Shown here piece by piece: positions 52,683 through 61,367 of a stretch of 64,000 bases of DNA (positions are counted from its first letter, which is position 1; each line of letters begins with the position of its first letter). The notes below the pieces were generated by a model. That model had not been told where the DNA came from and ran no database searches. It was given only the letters and a program-made list of their open reading frames with translations. Both the position numbers and the translations under genes were made by a program. The stretch covers positions 1-64,000 of the forward strand of contig JAJDDI010000053.1 of NCBI GenBank assembly GCA_029260375.1, in the 5' to 3' direction. The DNA is from Phycisphaerales bacterium. GTDB lineage: Bacteria > Planctomycetota > Phycisphaerae > Phycisphaerales > UBA1924.

Positions 52683-55600
52683 ATGACCACCCGACGATCC
52701 GTCGCGGTCGGCGCCCTGCTGGCGCTGGCGACCGCTCTCCCCGGCCCCGCGCTCGCCCAGCCCACCAGCGACTCCCCCCTCGCGCCCCCCACCAACGGGC
52801 CCAAGCACGCCGACCCGAGCTGGCACGCCATCACCGGCGCTGCCGTCCACACCCGCCCGGGCCAGACGATCGACAACGCCACCATCGTCATCCGCGACGG
52901 CAAGATCGCCTCCGTCGGCTCCGGGCCGCCCCCCAAGGGCGCCCGCGTCTGGGACGCGACGGGACAGCACGTCTACGCCGGCTTTATCGACGCCTACGTC
53001 GAGGTGGACGCGCCCAAGCCGGGCGACGGCTCGCCCGGGCAGCACTGGAACCACCGCGTCACGCCCCAGCGAAGTGCGCTCTTCGGCAGCGGGCTCAGCG
53101 AGGACGCCAAGAAGGACCTGCGCGCCATGGGCTTTACCGCCGCGGCCATCGCGCCCAAGGGCGGCGTCTTCCGCGGGCAGTCCGCCCTCGTCTCGCTCGA
53201 CGCCGACCCGTCCGACCGCTCGCTGGGCGAGGCAGGCGTCTACGACGCCAACGCGTACCACACCCTCGGGTTCGAGACCTCCAACTGGTCCAGCGCCGAC
53301 TACCCGACAAGTCATATGGGCGTCATGGCCCTCTTCCGCCAGACCCTGATGGACGCGAGCTGGCAGGAGGCCAACGACAAGGACGCACGCAACGCGATCT
53401 CGCCGCTGTACGAAATCGACGCCCCGCTCTGCTTCGTCACGACGCACGAGCTCGAAACCCTCCTGGCCCGGCGCATCCAGCGCGAGCTCAAGACCGGCCC
53501 GATCATCCTCGTCGGCTCGGGCTCCGAGTTCCGCCGCCTCGACGCGATCTCGGGCATCGACGCCTCGATCATCGTCCCGCTCCGCTTCCCGACCAAGCCC
53601 GACGTCAGCAGCATCGGCGCCGCCGACGCGACGAGCCTCGACCGCCTCGCCGCGTGGGAGCAGGCGCCCACCAACGCCAGGCGCCTGAGCGACGCGGGCC
53701 TGCGCGTCGCGCTCACCTCCAGCAAGCTGCCCAAGGGCCAGAAGTTCATGGCCAACCTGCGCAAGGCCATCGAGCACGGCCTCTCCGAGGACCAGGCCCT
53801 GGCCATGCTGACCACGACCCCCGCCGAGATCCTGGGCGTCAGCTCCGCGCTGGGCTCGATCGCCCCGGGGCACGCCGCCTCGCTCGTCGTCACCGACGCC
53901 CCGATCTTCGACGAGGACACCAAGATCCTCGACGTCTGGACCGACGGCGCCCGCCACATGGTCAACGCCCCCGAGGGCGACGACCTCACCGGCGACTGGA
54001 ACGTCACCATCGACAACGCCCTGACCGCCCGCCTCGAGATCGCCAAGAAAGACAAGATCACCCTCCACGTCAGCGACGCCTCCGGCGAAGAGACCGCGTA
54101 CAAGGCCTCCAACGTCTCGCTCGATGACAACTCGGTCAGCTTCAGCGCCATGCTGCCCGCCCTCGCTGGCGATTCGGCGCTCATCTTCTCCGCCGTCGAA
54201 TCCGGCGGCGAGCTCGTCGGCGCCATGATGCGCCCCAGCGGCGTCCCCGCCCCGTGGCGCGCCGTCCGCGCCCGCCCGGGCGAGCCCAAGCCCGAAGCGT
54301 CCGAGTTCGAGGGCGAGTGGAGGATCGGTGTCGCCGACTTCGAGATGTTCATCACCGTCAAGGGCGACGGGATCACCGCCCGCGAGGGCGACGCCGTGGG
54401 CCCCGCCAAGGACGTCACCATCGACCGCGACCGCATCGCCTTCACCGTCATCGACGAGGACGACGGGACCGGCGCGTACCCCATGTCCGGCGTGCTCATC
54501 GCCGGCGAGATCGTCGGCAAGGGAACCGACGCCGACGGCAACTCCTTCACCTGGACCGCGACCCGCGTCACGCCCGAGGCCAAGCACGCCGACATCCCCG
54601 ACATCCTCGGCGCCCCCTTCGCCTCCTACACCATGACCCAGCCCCCCGCCCTCCCCGACGCCGTTGTCATCTCCGGCGCCACGGTCTGGACCTGCGGCCC
54701 GGGCGGCGTCCTCTCCCCCGAGGACGAGGACACCCTCGTTGTCCTCAAGGATGGCAAGATCGACTACGTCGGCCCCGAGAAATCCCTCCGCTTCCCCTCC
54801 GGCTCGTCCAACGTCGTCCGCATCGACGCCCAGGGCAAGCACATCACCCCCGGGCTCATCGACGCCCACTCGCACACGGGCCTCTTCCGCTTCGGCGTCA
54901 ACGAGTCCAGCCAGGCCGTCACCAGCGAGTGCTGGATCGGTGACTCCCTCGACCCGGGCTACATCAACTGGTACCGCCAGCTCGCCGGCGGCACGACCGC
55001 CGCCAACCTCCTGCACGGCTCGGCCAACCCCATCGGAGGCCAGAGCCAGATCGTCAAGGTCCGCTGGGGCGCCCCCGACGCCGAGGCAATGTTCATGAAG
55101 GGCGCCAAGCCCGGCATCAAGTTCGCCCTCGGCGAGAACGTCAAGCAGTCCAACTGGGGCGACAGCAAGACCACCCGCTACCCCCAGACCCGCATGGGTG
55201 TCGAGACCCTCATGCGCGACCGCTTCCAGGCCGCACGCGAGTACGCCAGCCGCGGCATGGTGACGCAGACCGGTCGCAAAGACCTCGAGCTCGAGGCCCT
55301 CGCCGAGATCCTCGCCGGCGACCGCCTCGTCCACTGCCACTCCTACCGCCAGGACGAGATCCTGATGCTCTGCCGCATCGCCGAGGACTTCGGCTTCACC
55401 ATCGGCACCTTCCAGCACGGGCTCGAGACCTACAAGGTCGCCGAGGCGGTGCGCGAGCACGCGCTGGGCGCATCGATCTTCTCCGACTGGTGGGCGTACA
55501 AGGTTGAAGTCCAGGACGCGATCCCCTACGCCGGACCCATCAACCACGAGGCGGGGCTGCTCACCAGCTTCAACTCCGACAACGACGGGCTCGCCCGGCG

Positions 55601-56081
55601 CATGAACCTCGAGGCCGCCAAGGCCGTCAAGTACTCCTCCGGGCGCGTCAGCCCCGAAGAGGCGCTCAAGTTCGTCACCATCAACCCCGCGATCATGCTG
55701 GGCATCGGTGAACGCGTCGGCTCGCTCCAAGCCGGCAAGGACGCCGACGTCGTCGTCTGGTCGGGAGACCCGCTCAGCTCCTTCTCCCGCCCCGAGCATG
55801 TGTTTATCGACGGACGCGAGTACTTCTCGCTCGAGCTCGACAAGTCCCTCCGCGCCCGCAACGCCGCCGAGCGTGAGCGCCTCATCCAGAAGATCCTGGG
55901 CGAGCACGAGTCCGACACCGATTCCGACCGCGTCGGCAATGGCGACGACACCGACGACGACGCCGAGATGGTCGACTCCCCGCCCTTCGCCTTCGCTGAC
56001 ATGAACCCCGCCCAGACCTCCCGCCCGGGCGACTGCGGCTGCACCGACGCCCACCACCAGCGCGAGTTCAACGACCGCTAA
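52683..56081 (+). CDS. Secreted tandem amidohydrolase-family protein
   Basis: A 1132-residue protein with a signal peptide (VAVGALLALATALPGPALAQ). It holds two amidohydrolase units. The first (about 50-450) keeps the fold (IVIRDGKIASVG, and later ISSALGSIAPGHAASLVVTD) but the metal motif is lost: GFIDAYVEVD instead of HxH. A lipocalin-like insert follows (GDWNVTIDNALTARLEI; GEWRIGVADFEMFITV). The second unit (about 650-1060) is intact, with GLIDAHSHTG, HCHSYRQDEI, FQHGLETY and FNSDNDGLAR, so it should bind metal and be active. A GAGGAAA Shine-Dalgarno precedes ATG 52683. Such exported hydrolases are often imidazolonepropionase- or dipeptidase-like; the substrate is unknown. Confidence 0.88.
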   Translation: MTTRRSVAVGALLALATALPGPALAQPTSDSPLAPPTNGPKHADPSWHAITGAAVHTRPGQTIDNATIVIRDGKIASVGSGPPPKGARVWDATGQHVYAGFIDAYVEVDAPKPGDGSPGQHWNHRVTPQRSALFGSGLSEDAKKDLRAMGFTAAAIAPKGGVFRGQSALVSLDADPSDRSLGEAGVYDANAYHTLGFETSNWSSADYPTSHMGVMALFRQTLMDASWQEANDKDARNAISPLYEIDAPLCFVTTHELETLLARRIQRELKTGPIILVGSGSEFRRLDAISGIDASIIVPLRFPTKPDVSSIGAADATSLDRLAAWEQAPTNARRLSDAGLRVALTSSKLPKGQKFMANLRKAIEHGLSEDQALAMLTTTPAEILGVSSALGSIAPGHAASLVVTDAPIFDEDTKILDVWTDGARHMVNAPEGDDLTGDWNVTIDNALTARLEIAKKDKITLHVSDASGEETAYKASNVSLDDNSVSFSAMLPALAGDSALIFSAVESGGELVGAMMRPSGVPAPWRAVRARPGEPKPEASEFEGEWRIGVADFEMFITVKGDGITAREGDAVGPAKDVTIDRDRIAFTVIDEDDGTGAYPMSGVLIAGEIVGKGTDADGNSFTWTATRVTPEAKHADIPDILGAPFASYTMTQPPALPDAVVISGATVWTCGPGGVLSPEDEDTLVVLKDGKIDYVGPEKSLRFPSGSSNVVRIDAQGKHITPGLIDAHSHTGLFRFGVNESSQAVTSECWIGDSLDPGYINWYRQLAGGTTAANLLHGSANPIGGQSQIVKVRWGAPDAEAMFMKGAKPGIKFALGENVKQSNWGDSKTTRYPQTRMGVETLMRDRFQAAREYASRGMVTQTGRKDLELEALAEILAGDRLVHCHSYRQDEILMLCRIAEDFGFTIGTFQHGLETYKVAEAVREHALGASIFSDWWAYKVEVQDAIPYAGPINHEAGLLTSFNSDNDGLARRMNLEAAKAVKYSSGRVSPEEALKFVTINPAIMLGIGERVGSLQAGKDADVVVWSGDPLSSFSRPEHVFIDGREYFSLELDKSLRARNAAERERLIQKILGEHESDTDSDRVGNGDDTDDDAEMVDSPPFAFADMNPAQTSRPGDCGCTDAHHQREFNDR

Positions 56082-56096
56082 GCCAGGACCAGATCC

Positions 56097-57449
56097 ATGA
56101 ACACCATCAAGCACATCACCACCGCGCTCGCCGCCCTGGCCTGCTCCGCGCTCGCCGCCCACGCGCAGGACCTCACCCACAAGGCCCCGCCGCAAGATCA
56201 CCCGGTCTTCATCGTCGGCGCCACCGTCCACACCGTCTCGGGCGAGACCATCGACAACGGCGTCGTCGCGTTCACCGAAGGCCGCCTCACCATCATCTCC
56301 GACGCCAAGATCATGCAGACCATCCGCCTCTCCGCCGAGACCGAGGTCATCGACGCCCAGGGCCTGCACGTCTACCCGGGCCTGATCGCCAGCGACACGC
56401 AGCTCGGCCTGACCGAGATCAACGCCGTCCGCGCCAGCCTCGACCACAACGAGGTCGGCGACGTCACCCCCGAGGTCCGCGCCGCCGTAAGCGTCAACCC
56501 CGACTCCACGCTCATCCCCGTCTCCCGCACCGGCGGCATCCTCACCTTCGCCTCCTTCCCCACCGGCGGACGCGTCCCCGGGCGCGCCTCGGTCATGCGC
56601 GCCGACGCCTGGACCTGGGAGGGGATGGCCCTCGACGACGCCGCCGGGCTCGTCATCAACTGGCCCTCCGTCCGCCCCTCCGACGGGCCCTTCGACACTC
56701 GCTCCAAGTCCGACCGGATGGACAGCATCCGGAAGAACCTGCGCGACATCGACGACCTGTTCAGCGCCGCCCAGGCGTACGCCGACAACCGCGCCAGCAA
56801 CACCGCCGACCCCATCGACCTCCGCTACGAGGCCATGCTCGAGGTCATGCCCGGCGCGGGAGACGCCCAGGAGCCCGTCTTCATCAGCGCCAACGACGTG
56901 GACCAGATCACCTCCGCCGTCACCTGGGCGACCGGTCGCGATCTTCGCCCCGTCATCGTCGGCGGGCGCGACGCCCCCCTCTGCGCCGACCTGCTCAAAG
57001 CCCACGACGTGCCCGTGATCGTCTCGGGAACCCACGGCTTCCCCAAACGCAACGACTCCCCCTTCGACGACGCATTTACTCTCCCCAAACGCCTCCAGGA
57101 CGCCGGCGTCCGCTGGTGCCTCAACACCGCCGACCGCGACGGCAACGTCCGCAACCTGCCCCACGAGGCCGGGCGCGCCGTCGCCTTCGGCCTCGATCAC
57201 GACAGCGCCGTCGCCTCCATCACCCTCTGGCCCGCGCAGATCCTGGGCGTGGGCGACGACATCGGCTCCATCGAGCAGGGCAAGCTCGCCACCCTCATCC
57301 TCACCGATGGCGACGTCCTCGAGGTCACCTCCAACGTCAAGCGCGCCTGGATCGACGGACGCGAGATCGACCTGTCCAACAAGCAGACCAAGCTCCGCGA
57401 CAAGTACCGCGACAAGTACCGGCAGCTGGGCATCATCGAGAAGGACTGA
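56097..57449 (+). CDS. Secreted amidohydrolase-like protein lacking metal ligands
   Basis: A 450-residue protein with a signal peptide (ITTALAALACSALAAHAQ), 15 nt after the tandem amidohydrolase. It has the composite beta-sandwich edges (VFIVGATVHTVSGETIDNG at the N-terminus; ILGVGDDIGSIEQGKLATLILTDGD at the C-terminus) of the amidohydrolase superfamily, but the HxH motif is replaced by GLIASDTQLGL and no clear His of strands 5-6 remains. It is therefore probably a non-catalytic partner of the upstream enzyme. Confidence 0.85.
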   Translation: MNTIKHITTALAALACSALAAHAQDLTHKAPPQDHPVFIVGATVHTVSGETIDNGVVAFTEGRLTIISDAKIMQTIRLSAETEVIDAQGLHVYPGLIASDTQLGLTEINAVRASLDHNEVGDVTPEVRAAVSVNPDSTLIPVSRTGGILTFASFPTGGRVPGRASVMRADAWTWEGMALDDAAGLVINWPSVRPSDGPFDTRSKSDRMDSIRKNLRDIDDLFSAAQAYADNRASNTADPIDLRYEAMLEVMPGAGDAQEPVFISANDVDQITSAVTWATGRDLRPVIVGGRDAPLCADLLKAHDVPVIVSGTHGFPKRNDSPFDDAFTLPKRLQDAGVRWCLNTADRDGNVRNLPHEAGRAVAFGLDHDSAVASITLWPAQILGVGDDIGSIEQGKLATLILTDGDVLEVTSNVKRAWIDGREIDLSNKQTKLRDKYRDKYRQLGIIEKD

Positions 57450-57454
57450 ACCGC

Positions 57455-57985
57455 TCAGTTCCGGATCACGTACTCGTCCCGCAGATACCGCTCGCTCCCG
57501 TCGGGCGCGGGCGTCGTCAGCACCGCGAGAACCCGCACCTGCCCGCTCCGCGCCCGGCTCTGCTCCGCCACCCACGCGGGCAGGTCGCGAAGCTGCACCC
57601 GGTACGTCCTCGTCGCCGGGTCGTAGTACAGCGCGTTGGCCTCCGGGTCGCGCATGTCTACCTCCCACATCCGCTCGTCGCGCCCGCCCCCGCCCATGTC
57701 ACCGCCGCGCAGCAGCTGCACCTGCAAACGCCCGACACCCTTGACCGTGTCCCCCCAGGCGTCGCGCAGCTCCAGGTGCAGCACGAGCCGGGCCTCGTCC
57801 TCGCCCGACGCCTCGATGTGCGTCAGCGGGTACACGCGCATGCTCGCGGGCGCGAACGGCCCGCCCGTGAGCTGACCGGCCGCGGGCATCGACGCCTTGG
57901 GCAGCGACCCGGGCCTCGCGCAGCCGATCATCGTCGCGCCAAGAGCAACCGCGCACACGCTCAGTGTTCGGAGAGTCAGGCTCAT
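57455..57985 (-). CDS. Lipoprotein, unknown function
   Basis: A 176-residue lipoprotein (LSVCAVALGATMIGC, Cys22) followed by a Pro/Ala-rich linker and a beta domain (PLTHIEASGEDEARLVLHLE, YRVQLRDLPAWVAEQS, VRVLAVLTTPAPDG). No family recognised. ATG 57985 has TAGACT 6 nt upstream. It stands between the amidohydrolase pair and the capsid gene cluster and appears to be a cellular gene. Confidence 0.75.
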   Translation of the reverse strand: MSLTLRTLSVCAVALGATMIGCARPGSLPKASMPAAGQLTGGPFAPASMRVYPLTHIEASGEDEARLVLHLELRDAWGDTVKGVGRLQVQLLRGGDMGGGGRDERMWEVDMRDPEANALYYDPATRTYRVQLRDLPAWVAEQSRARSGQVRVLAVLTTPAPDGSERYLRDEYVIRN

Positions 57986-57991
57986 GCCCCC

Positions 57992-57997
57992 AGTCTA
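57992..57997 (-). promoter_or_regulatory. -10-like TAGACT immediately upstream of lipoprotein gene
   Basis: TAGACT on the minus strand ends 6 nt before ATG 57985. Confidence 0.45.
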
Positions 57998-58270
57998 AGC
58001 CCCCGCCGACTCCGGGCGCCCGGGCCACACCCGGTCGAGCAGCGCGACCAGCCCCCTTTGCCCCGTCTCAAGGGCCGACAGCGCCCTCGTGTTTTCTTTC
58101 AACGCCGTCACCAGCACCTCCAGCTCCGTCCGCTCCCGCATGATCCGGTCGTGCAACTCCCCGATCTGCTTCTCCCGCGCCGCACTCGCCCGGCGTTCGG
58201 TCATCCACATCCACCCGATCAGCCCCGCCACCCCGAACTGCGTCACCGCCGCCGCCAGCTCCGCCTCCAT
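57995..58270 (-). CDS. Small membrane coiled-coil protein, holin-like (capsid cluster)
   Basis: A 91-residue protein: a membrane helix at residues 8-25 (AVTQFGVAGLIGWMWMTE) and a charged coiled coil (ERRASAAREKQIGELHDRIM and after). One helix plus a cytoplasmic coiled coil is the shape of many small phage proteins placed near lysis genes, but no endolysin is next to it. It is the last gene of the minus-strand capsid cluster. The holin role is only suggested. Confidence 0.6.
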   Translation of the reverse strand: MEAELAAAVTQFGVAGLIGWMWMTERRASAAREKQIGELHDRIMRERTELEVLVTALKENTRALSALETGQRGLVALLDRVWPGRPESAGA

Positions 58271-58279
58271 CACGCCCCC

Positions 58280-58672
58280 TCACGTCCCGATGAACCGCCT
58301 GAACCGCGCCGCGTACCCCACCGACCACACCCGCCCCCGGTCCACCGCCCCGTCCTCCTCGTACCGGTACAGCGACATCGACGCCCACGACCGCCCGTGC
58401 GCATCCACCAGCGTCCCCGGCACGGGCGTGTTCGAGCTGTCCGCCTGCGTCGTCACCGCGTCGCGCAGCGCCCAGAGCGCCGACTCGCTCGCCGCCACCA
58501 GGCGCCCGCGCACGTGGATCTCCAGCTCCAGGTCCCCGAACCAGCTCGACCCCGCCTGCGTCGGGTCCCCCCCCACCACCGACAGCGGCACGGCGTACAG
58601 CCCCTGACGCCCCATCACAAACCGGTGCGCCCCCGACCCGAACAGATCCAGCCCCTTGAACGAACTCGCCAT
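58280..58672 (-). CDS. Phage tail-associated-like protein (capsid cluster)
   Basis: A 130-residue protein, mainly beta (LFGSGAHRFVMGRQGLYAVP, FGDLELEIHVRGRLVA, ALWALRDAVTTQ). Size, position after connector-like genes and strand-rich composition fit a tail-completion or minor tail protein. GGAGGAG precedes ATG 58672. No named family is recognised. Confidence 0.55.
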   Translation of the reverse strand: MASSFKGLDLFGSGAHRFVMGRQGLYAVPLSVVGGDPTQAGSSWFGDLELEIHVRGRLVAASESALWALRDAVTTQADSSNTPVPGTLVDAHGRSWASMSLYRYEEDGAVDRGRVWSVGYAARFRRFIGT

Positions 58673-58681
58673 CACGACTCC

Positions 58682-58735
58682 TCCCCCTCTCCCCCCCGGG
58701 GGAGAGGGCCGGGGTGAGGGGCTCCCTCACCACAT
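58682..58735. repeat. CTCTCCCC/GGGGAGAG repeat, family F, copy 1
   Basis: CCCTCTCCCCC-CCGGGGGAGAGGGCCGGGGTGAGGGGCTCC. The same motif recurs at 59930-59970, 61258-61297 and 61307-61344. Reading frames through it give a PLTPALSP-type peptide seen in many bacterial genomes, an annotation artefact. Confidence 0.88.
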
Positions 58736-58743
58736 CTCATCTC

Positions 58744-59148
58744 TCACGCGTCGTCCACGTCCACCGGGTCCGCCTCGCCGTCTTCCGACACCGCGATCAG
58801 CTCGATGAACCGCCTCGACCCGCGCGACACGGACGTCTCGTAGCTCACCGTCTTGACGACACACTCGATCGTCACCTCCCGCGTCCCCGCGTCCGACGAG
58901 TTGGGCCCCGTCACGAACGACAACGATCCGCTCTCACCCGGCCTGACCAGGTCCATGTCGTCGCCCAGCATCTCCTGCACCACCCGCACACTCACCACCT
59001 GCTCTGGCACGTCCACAAAGACCACGTGCGCTCCGCTGTCGGACCACTCTGTGAGCACGTGCCTCGCCGACCGCCCGACCGACACGCTCGTCACGTTCGT
59101 CCACGTGCCCGCCCCGAACTCAACCTGCCTCGGATTCAGCACCAGCAT
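58744..59148 (-). CDS. Hypothetical structural protein (capsid cluster)
   Basis: A 134-residue beta-rich protein (VEFGAGTWTNVTSVSVGRSA, HVVFVDVPEQVVSVRVVQEM, REVTIECVVKTVSYETSVSR). The style, with alternating strands and few charged helices, is that of tail-tube or tail-terminator proteins of siphophages. It starts 12 nt after the connector-like gene. Family not recognised. Confidence 0.55.
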   Translation of the reverse strand: MLVLNPRQVEFGAGTWTNVTSVSVGRSARHVLTEWSDSGAHVVFVDVPEQVVSVRVVQEMLGDDMDLVRPGESGSLSFVTGPNSSDAGTREVTIECVVKTVSYETSVSRGSRRFIELIAVSEDGEADPVDVDDA

Positions 59149-59160
59149 CCGTCACCCCCC

Positions 59161-59796
59161 TCAAGCCCTTGCAAACTGCACCACGTTCATCCGTCGCGTC
59201 GCGTCGGGCACGCCGTCCCCGTCCAGATCTACCCGCGCGCTTGCACGCTGGCGCTCCGCGCTGAACCGCTCGCGGTACATCGCCGCCCTCGTCGCCAGCT
59301 CCCCCGCCCCGGCCGCGCTCGCCGAGGCGTACACCACGTGCAGCGCCCCCAGCGCCTCGACAAGCGCCAGATCCTCCGGGTTCACCACGTCGTCCTCGCT
59401 CGGCGCGTCGGTCTGGCTCCCGGCAGCCTCGAGCCCCAGCATCCGCAGCACCTGCCCGTGCACCAGCGCGACCTGCGGCCCAAAGGTCGATACCTCCACC
59501 ACCTTGTTCGCGATCGACCCCGCCCCCACCGCCGCCCCCGCGGCGCTCTCGCGCAAGCGAGAAACCTCCAGCTCCCCCGCCGACGCCCGCGAGATCACCT
59601 CCAGCGCCACGCCGTCGATCACGACCACGTGCCCCTCGCCGACGCCCGCGTCGTCGAACCCCATGTCCTGGCTGACCATCGTCAGCGTCGTGCCGCTGAG
59701 CGTCCCCACCCCGCGCACCAGCCGCTGCCCCAGCCACAGGACTTCTCTGAACACCCCCGGCTCCAGCACCAGCAGATCCCTGTCCGTCGCAAACAT
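59161..59796 (-). CDS. Head-tail connector-like protein (capsid cluster)
   Basis: A 211-residue protein downstream of the major capsid gene. The N-terminal half is a strand-rich domain (LEPGVFREVLWLGQRLV, GHVVVIDGVALEVISRA), the C-terminal half is helical with Ala-rich segments and ends GDGVPDATRRMNVVQF. Position after the capsid gene suggests a head-completion protein. ATG 59796 has GAGGGTGAGG upstream; a GTG at 59802 adds two residues. No firm family match. Confidence 0.55.
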   Translation of the reverse strand: MFATDRDLLVLEPGVFREVLWLGQRLVRGVGTLSGTTLTMVSQDMGFDDAGVGEGHVVVIDGVALEVISRASAGELEVSRLRESAAGAAVGAGSIANKVVEVSTFGPQVALVHGQVLRMLGLEAAGSQTDAPSEDDVVNPEDLALVEALGALHVVYASASAAGAGELATRAAMYRERFSAERQRASARVDLDGDGVPDATRRMNVVQFARA

Positions 59797-59810
59797 CCTC
59801 ACCCTCCCCC

Positions 59811-59834
59811 GGTGGGACAGGCGTCCCGCCTGTC
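59811..59834. repeat. Half copy of palindrome family D
   Basis: GGTGGGACAGGCGTCCCGCC TGTC, one arm of the 43830-43893 element, in the gap between connector-like and capsid genes. Confidence 0.75.
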
Positions 59835-59929
59835 GTTATCCAACTCCCGACCCCAAACCCGCGCCGCCGGTCTCCCGACGGCGCGGGCGCCGCAAGGTCC
59901 CCCCGAACCCAACGCCACCGTCCTCATCC

Positions 59930-59970
59930 TCCCTCTCCCCCCTGGGGAGAGGGCCGGGGTGAGGGGCTCC
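59930..59970. repeat. Family F repeat, copy 2
   Basis: CCCTCTCCCCCCTGGGGAGAGG and GCCGGGGTGAGGGGCTCC. A weaker partial copy (GTGGAGAGGGTCGGAC) follows at 60014-60029. Confidence 0.85.
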
Positions 59971-60037
59971 GTCTACTCTCCCCCCTCCCCGTACTACTTC
60001 TCCCGCATTACCCCTGTGGAGAGGGTCGGACGCTGCG

Positions 60038-61213
60038 CTACACCCCCAGCCCGCTGATCATCCCGTGCGCGTTCTCGTTCTTGAACTCCAGCGTGTACTC
60101 CCCGATCACCTGCCCCCGGATCGAGTCCCCGTCCGACGCCAGCGCCTTGTAGTGAAAGCTCCGCCCCTGCAACGGCATCACCTGGATCCGCGACGAGTCG
60201 AGCAGCAGCAGCGAGTCCGCCGGCGCCCACCGGCTCATCACCACCCGGCACACACCGAAGTCGCTCTCGTACACGCTCACCAGATCGCGGAACGCCGTAT
60301 CCTCGGGCAGGTACGCCCGCGCGCCCGTCGCGAACGCGTTGATCCGGCGCTTCTGCGCCCCGCCCACGACGATCGTGTCCACACTCCCCGACGACTGATC
60401 CCAGATCCGCTTGAGCGCCGCGTTGAGCACCGCCTCGCTGAGCTCATCGCTGCCCGTCCCCTCCCCATCGGGGATCCCGCCCGTCCCCGGCTCGAACCGG
60501 TTCGTCGCGATCGAATGCACGATCCCGTTGAGCGACCGGCGCACGCCGCTCGTTCCCTGCTGATCGGCGCCCGGCGCGACGCCGTTGATCACGCAGTTCT
60601 CCAGATCCCGCAGCAGCTCGCGCATCCGCTCCTGCTTCTGGTAATCGACCTCGTCGTCGATCCCGTACGCCCGCGCCGCCTGCATCGAGCCCGACACGTC
60701 CACGCTCGCCGTGAGGATCTGCGTGTAGTTGCTCCGGCGCACACGGTCCGTAAACCGCGCGTCGGGCGCCCCGTCGCCCTCGAGCGCCGCGTTTCCCAGG
60801 ACGGTCAGCTCCATGTTGTTCGCCAGCGTCGCGGGGGTCGTCCCCCCGTACCCACGAGTCACAACGATCGTGTCGGTCCCCGGGTCCACCGTCGTGACCA
60901 GCATCACCTCGCCAAACCCGCCCGGGCGGACCAGATCCCCCTCGCGAAACGCCGACACATCGTCCAGCGTCAGCGCCGGCGCCGACTCCGGGTTGGGCGT
61001 GAACGTCGTCTGGTCCAGCGTCCCCGTGTTGCTCAGCAGCGAGTCCTCGACCCACTCGTGCACCGTGGACATCGCCGCCCGCTTCGGATCACCCAGGTGA
61101 TCCAGCAGCGCCGTCTCGTGCGGGCTCACAATCCCGATCACGTCCGAAACATCTTCCACCAGCTCGGGCAGGTCCACCCCCGCCCCATACGTCGCCTTGC
61201 CTGTAAACGCCAT
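60038..61213 (-). CDS. Major capsid protein, SU10/DUF5309 type
   Basis: A 391-residue HK97-fold capsid protein of the SU10-like (DUF5309) family. Characteristic stretches are FTGKATYGAGVDLPELVEDV at the N-terminus, HETALLDHLGDPKRA, FREGDLVRPGGFGEVMLVT, the RSNYTQILTASVDVSGSM segment, DYQKQERMRELLRDLENCVING and the C-terminal ADSLLLLDSSRIQVMPLQGR. The length is typical. Strong GGAGGG lies 8 nt before the ATG. It defines the cluster as viral in origin. Confidence 0.88.
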   Translation of the reverse strand: MAFTGKATYGAGVDLPELVEDVSDVIGIVSPHETALLDHLGDPKRAAMSTVHEWVEDSLLSNTGTLDQTTFTPNPESAPALTLDDVSAFREGDLVRPGGFGEVMLVTTVDPGTDTIVVTRGYGGTTPATLANNMELTVLGNAALEGDGAPDARFTDRVRRSNYTQILTASVDVSGSMQAARAYGIDDEVDYQKQERMRELLRDLENCVINGVAPGADQQGTSGVRRSLNGIVHSIATNRFEPGTGGIPDGEGTGSDELSEAVLNAALKRIWDQSSGSVDTIVVGGAQKRRINAFATGARAYLPEDTAFRDLVSVYESDFGVCRVVMSRWAPADSLLLLDSSRIQVMPLQGRSFHYKALASDGDSIRGQVIGEYTLEFKNENAHGMISGLGV

Positions 61214-61257
61214 TCATTTCCCTCCGTCTGAAGTCACCTGAACCACACCACCTCTTC

Positions 61258-61344
61258 CTCCCTCGCCCCTCCGGGGAGAGGGCCGGGGCGAGGGGCTACC
61301 TCCGCCCCCTCTCCCCTTGGGGGAGAGGGCTGGGGTGAGGGGTC
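61258..61344. repeat. Family F repeats, copies 3 and 4 in tandem
   Basis: CCTCGCCCCTCCGGGGAGAGG...GGCTACC at 61258-61297 and CCCCTCTCCCCTTGGGGGAG...GGTC at 61307-61344, between the scaffold-like and capsid genes. Confidence 0.85.
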
Positions 61345-61367
61345 TTCCATCACCCCCAGACACTCCA

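Noticed and set aside
52251-57668. 1805-codon open frame on the minus strand
   Set aside because: It is antisense to two well-supported amidohydrolase genes and part of pfp; its Val/Gly/Asp/Ala-rich sequence is the typical mirror of GC-biased codons.
57116-58717. 533-codon plus-strand Arg/Pro/His-rich frame
   Set aside because: Runs antisense over the lipoprotein and capsid-cluster genes and over the end of the amidohydrolase gene; no domain.
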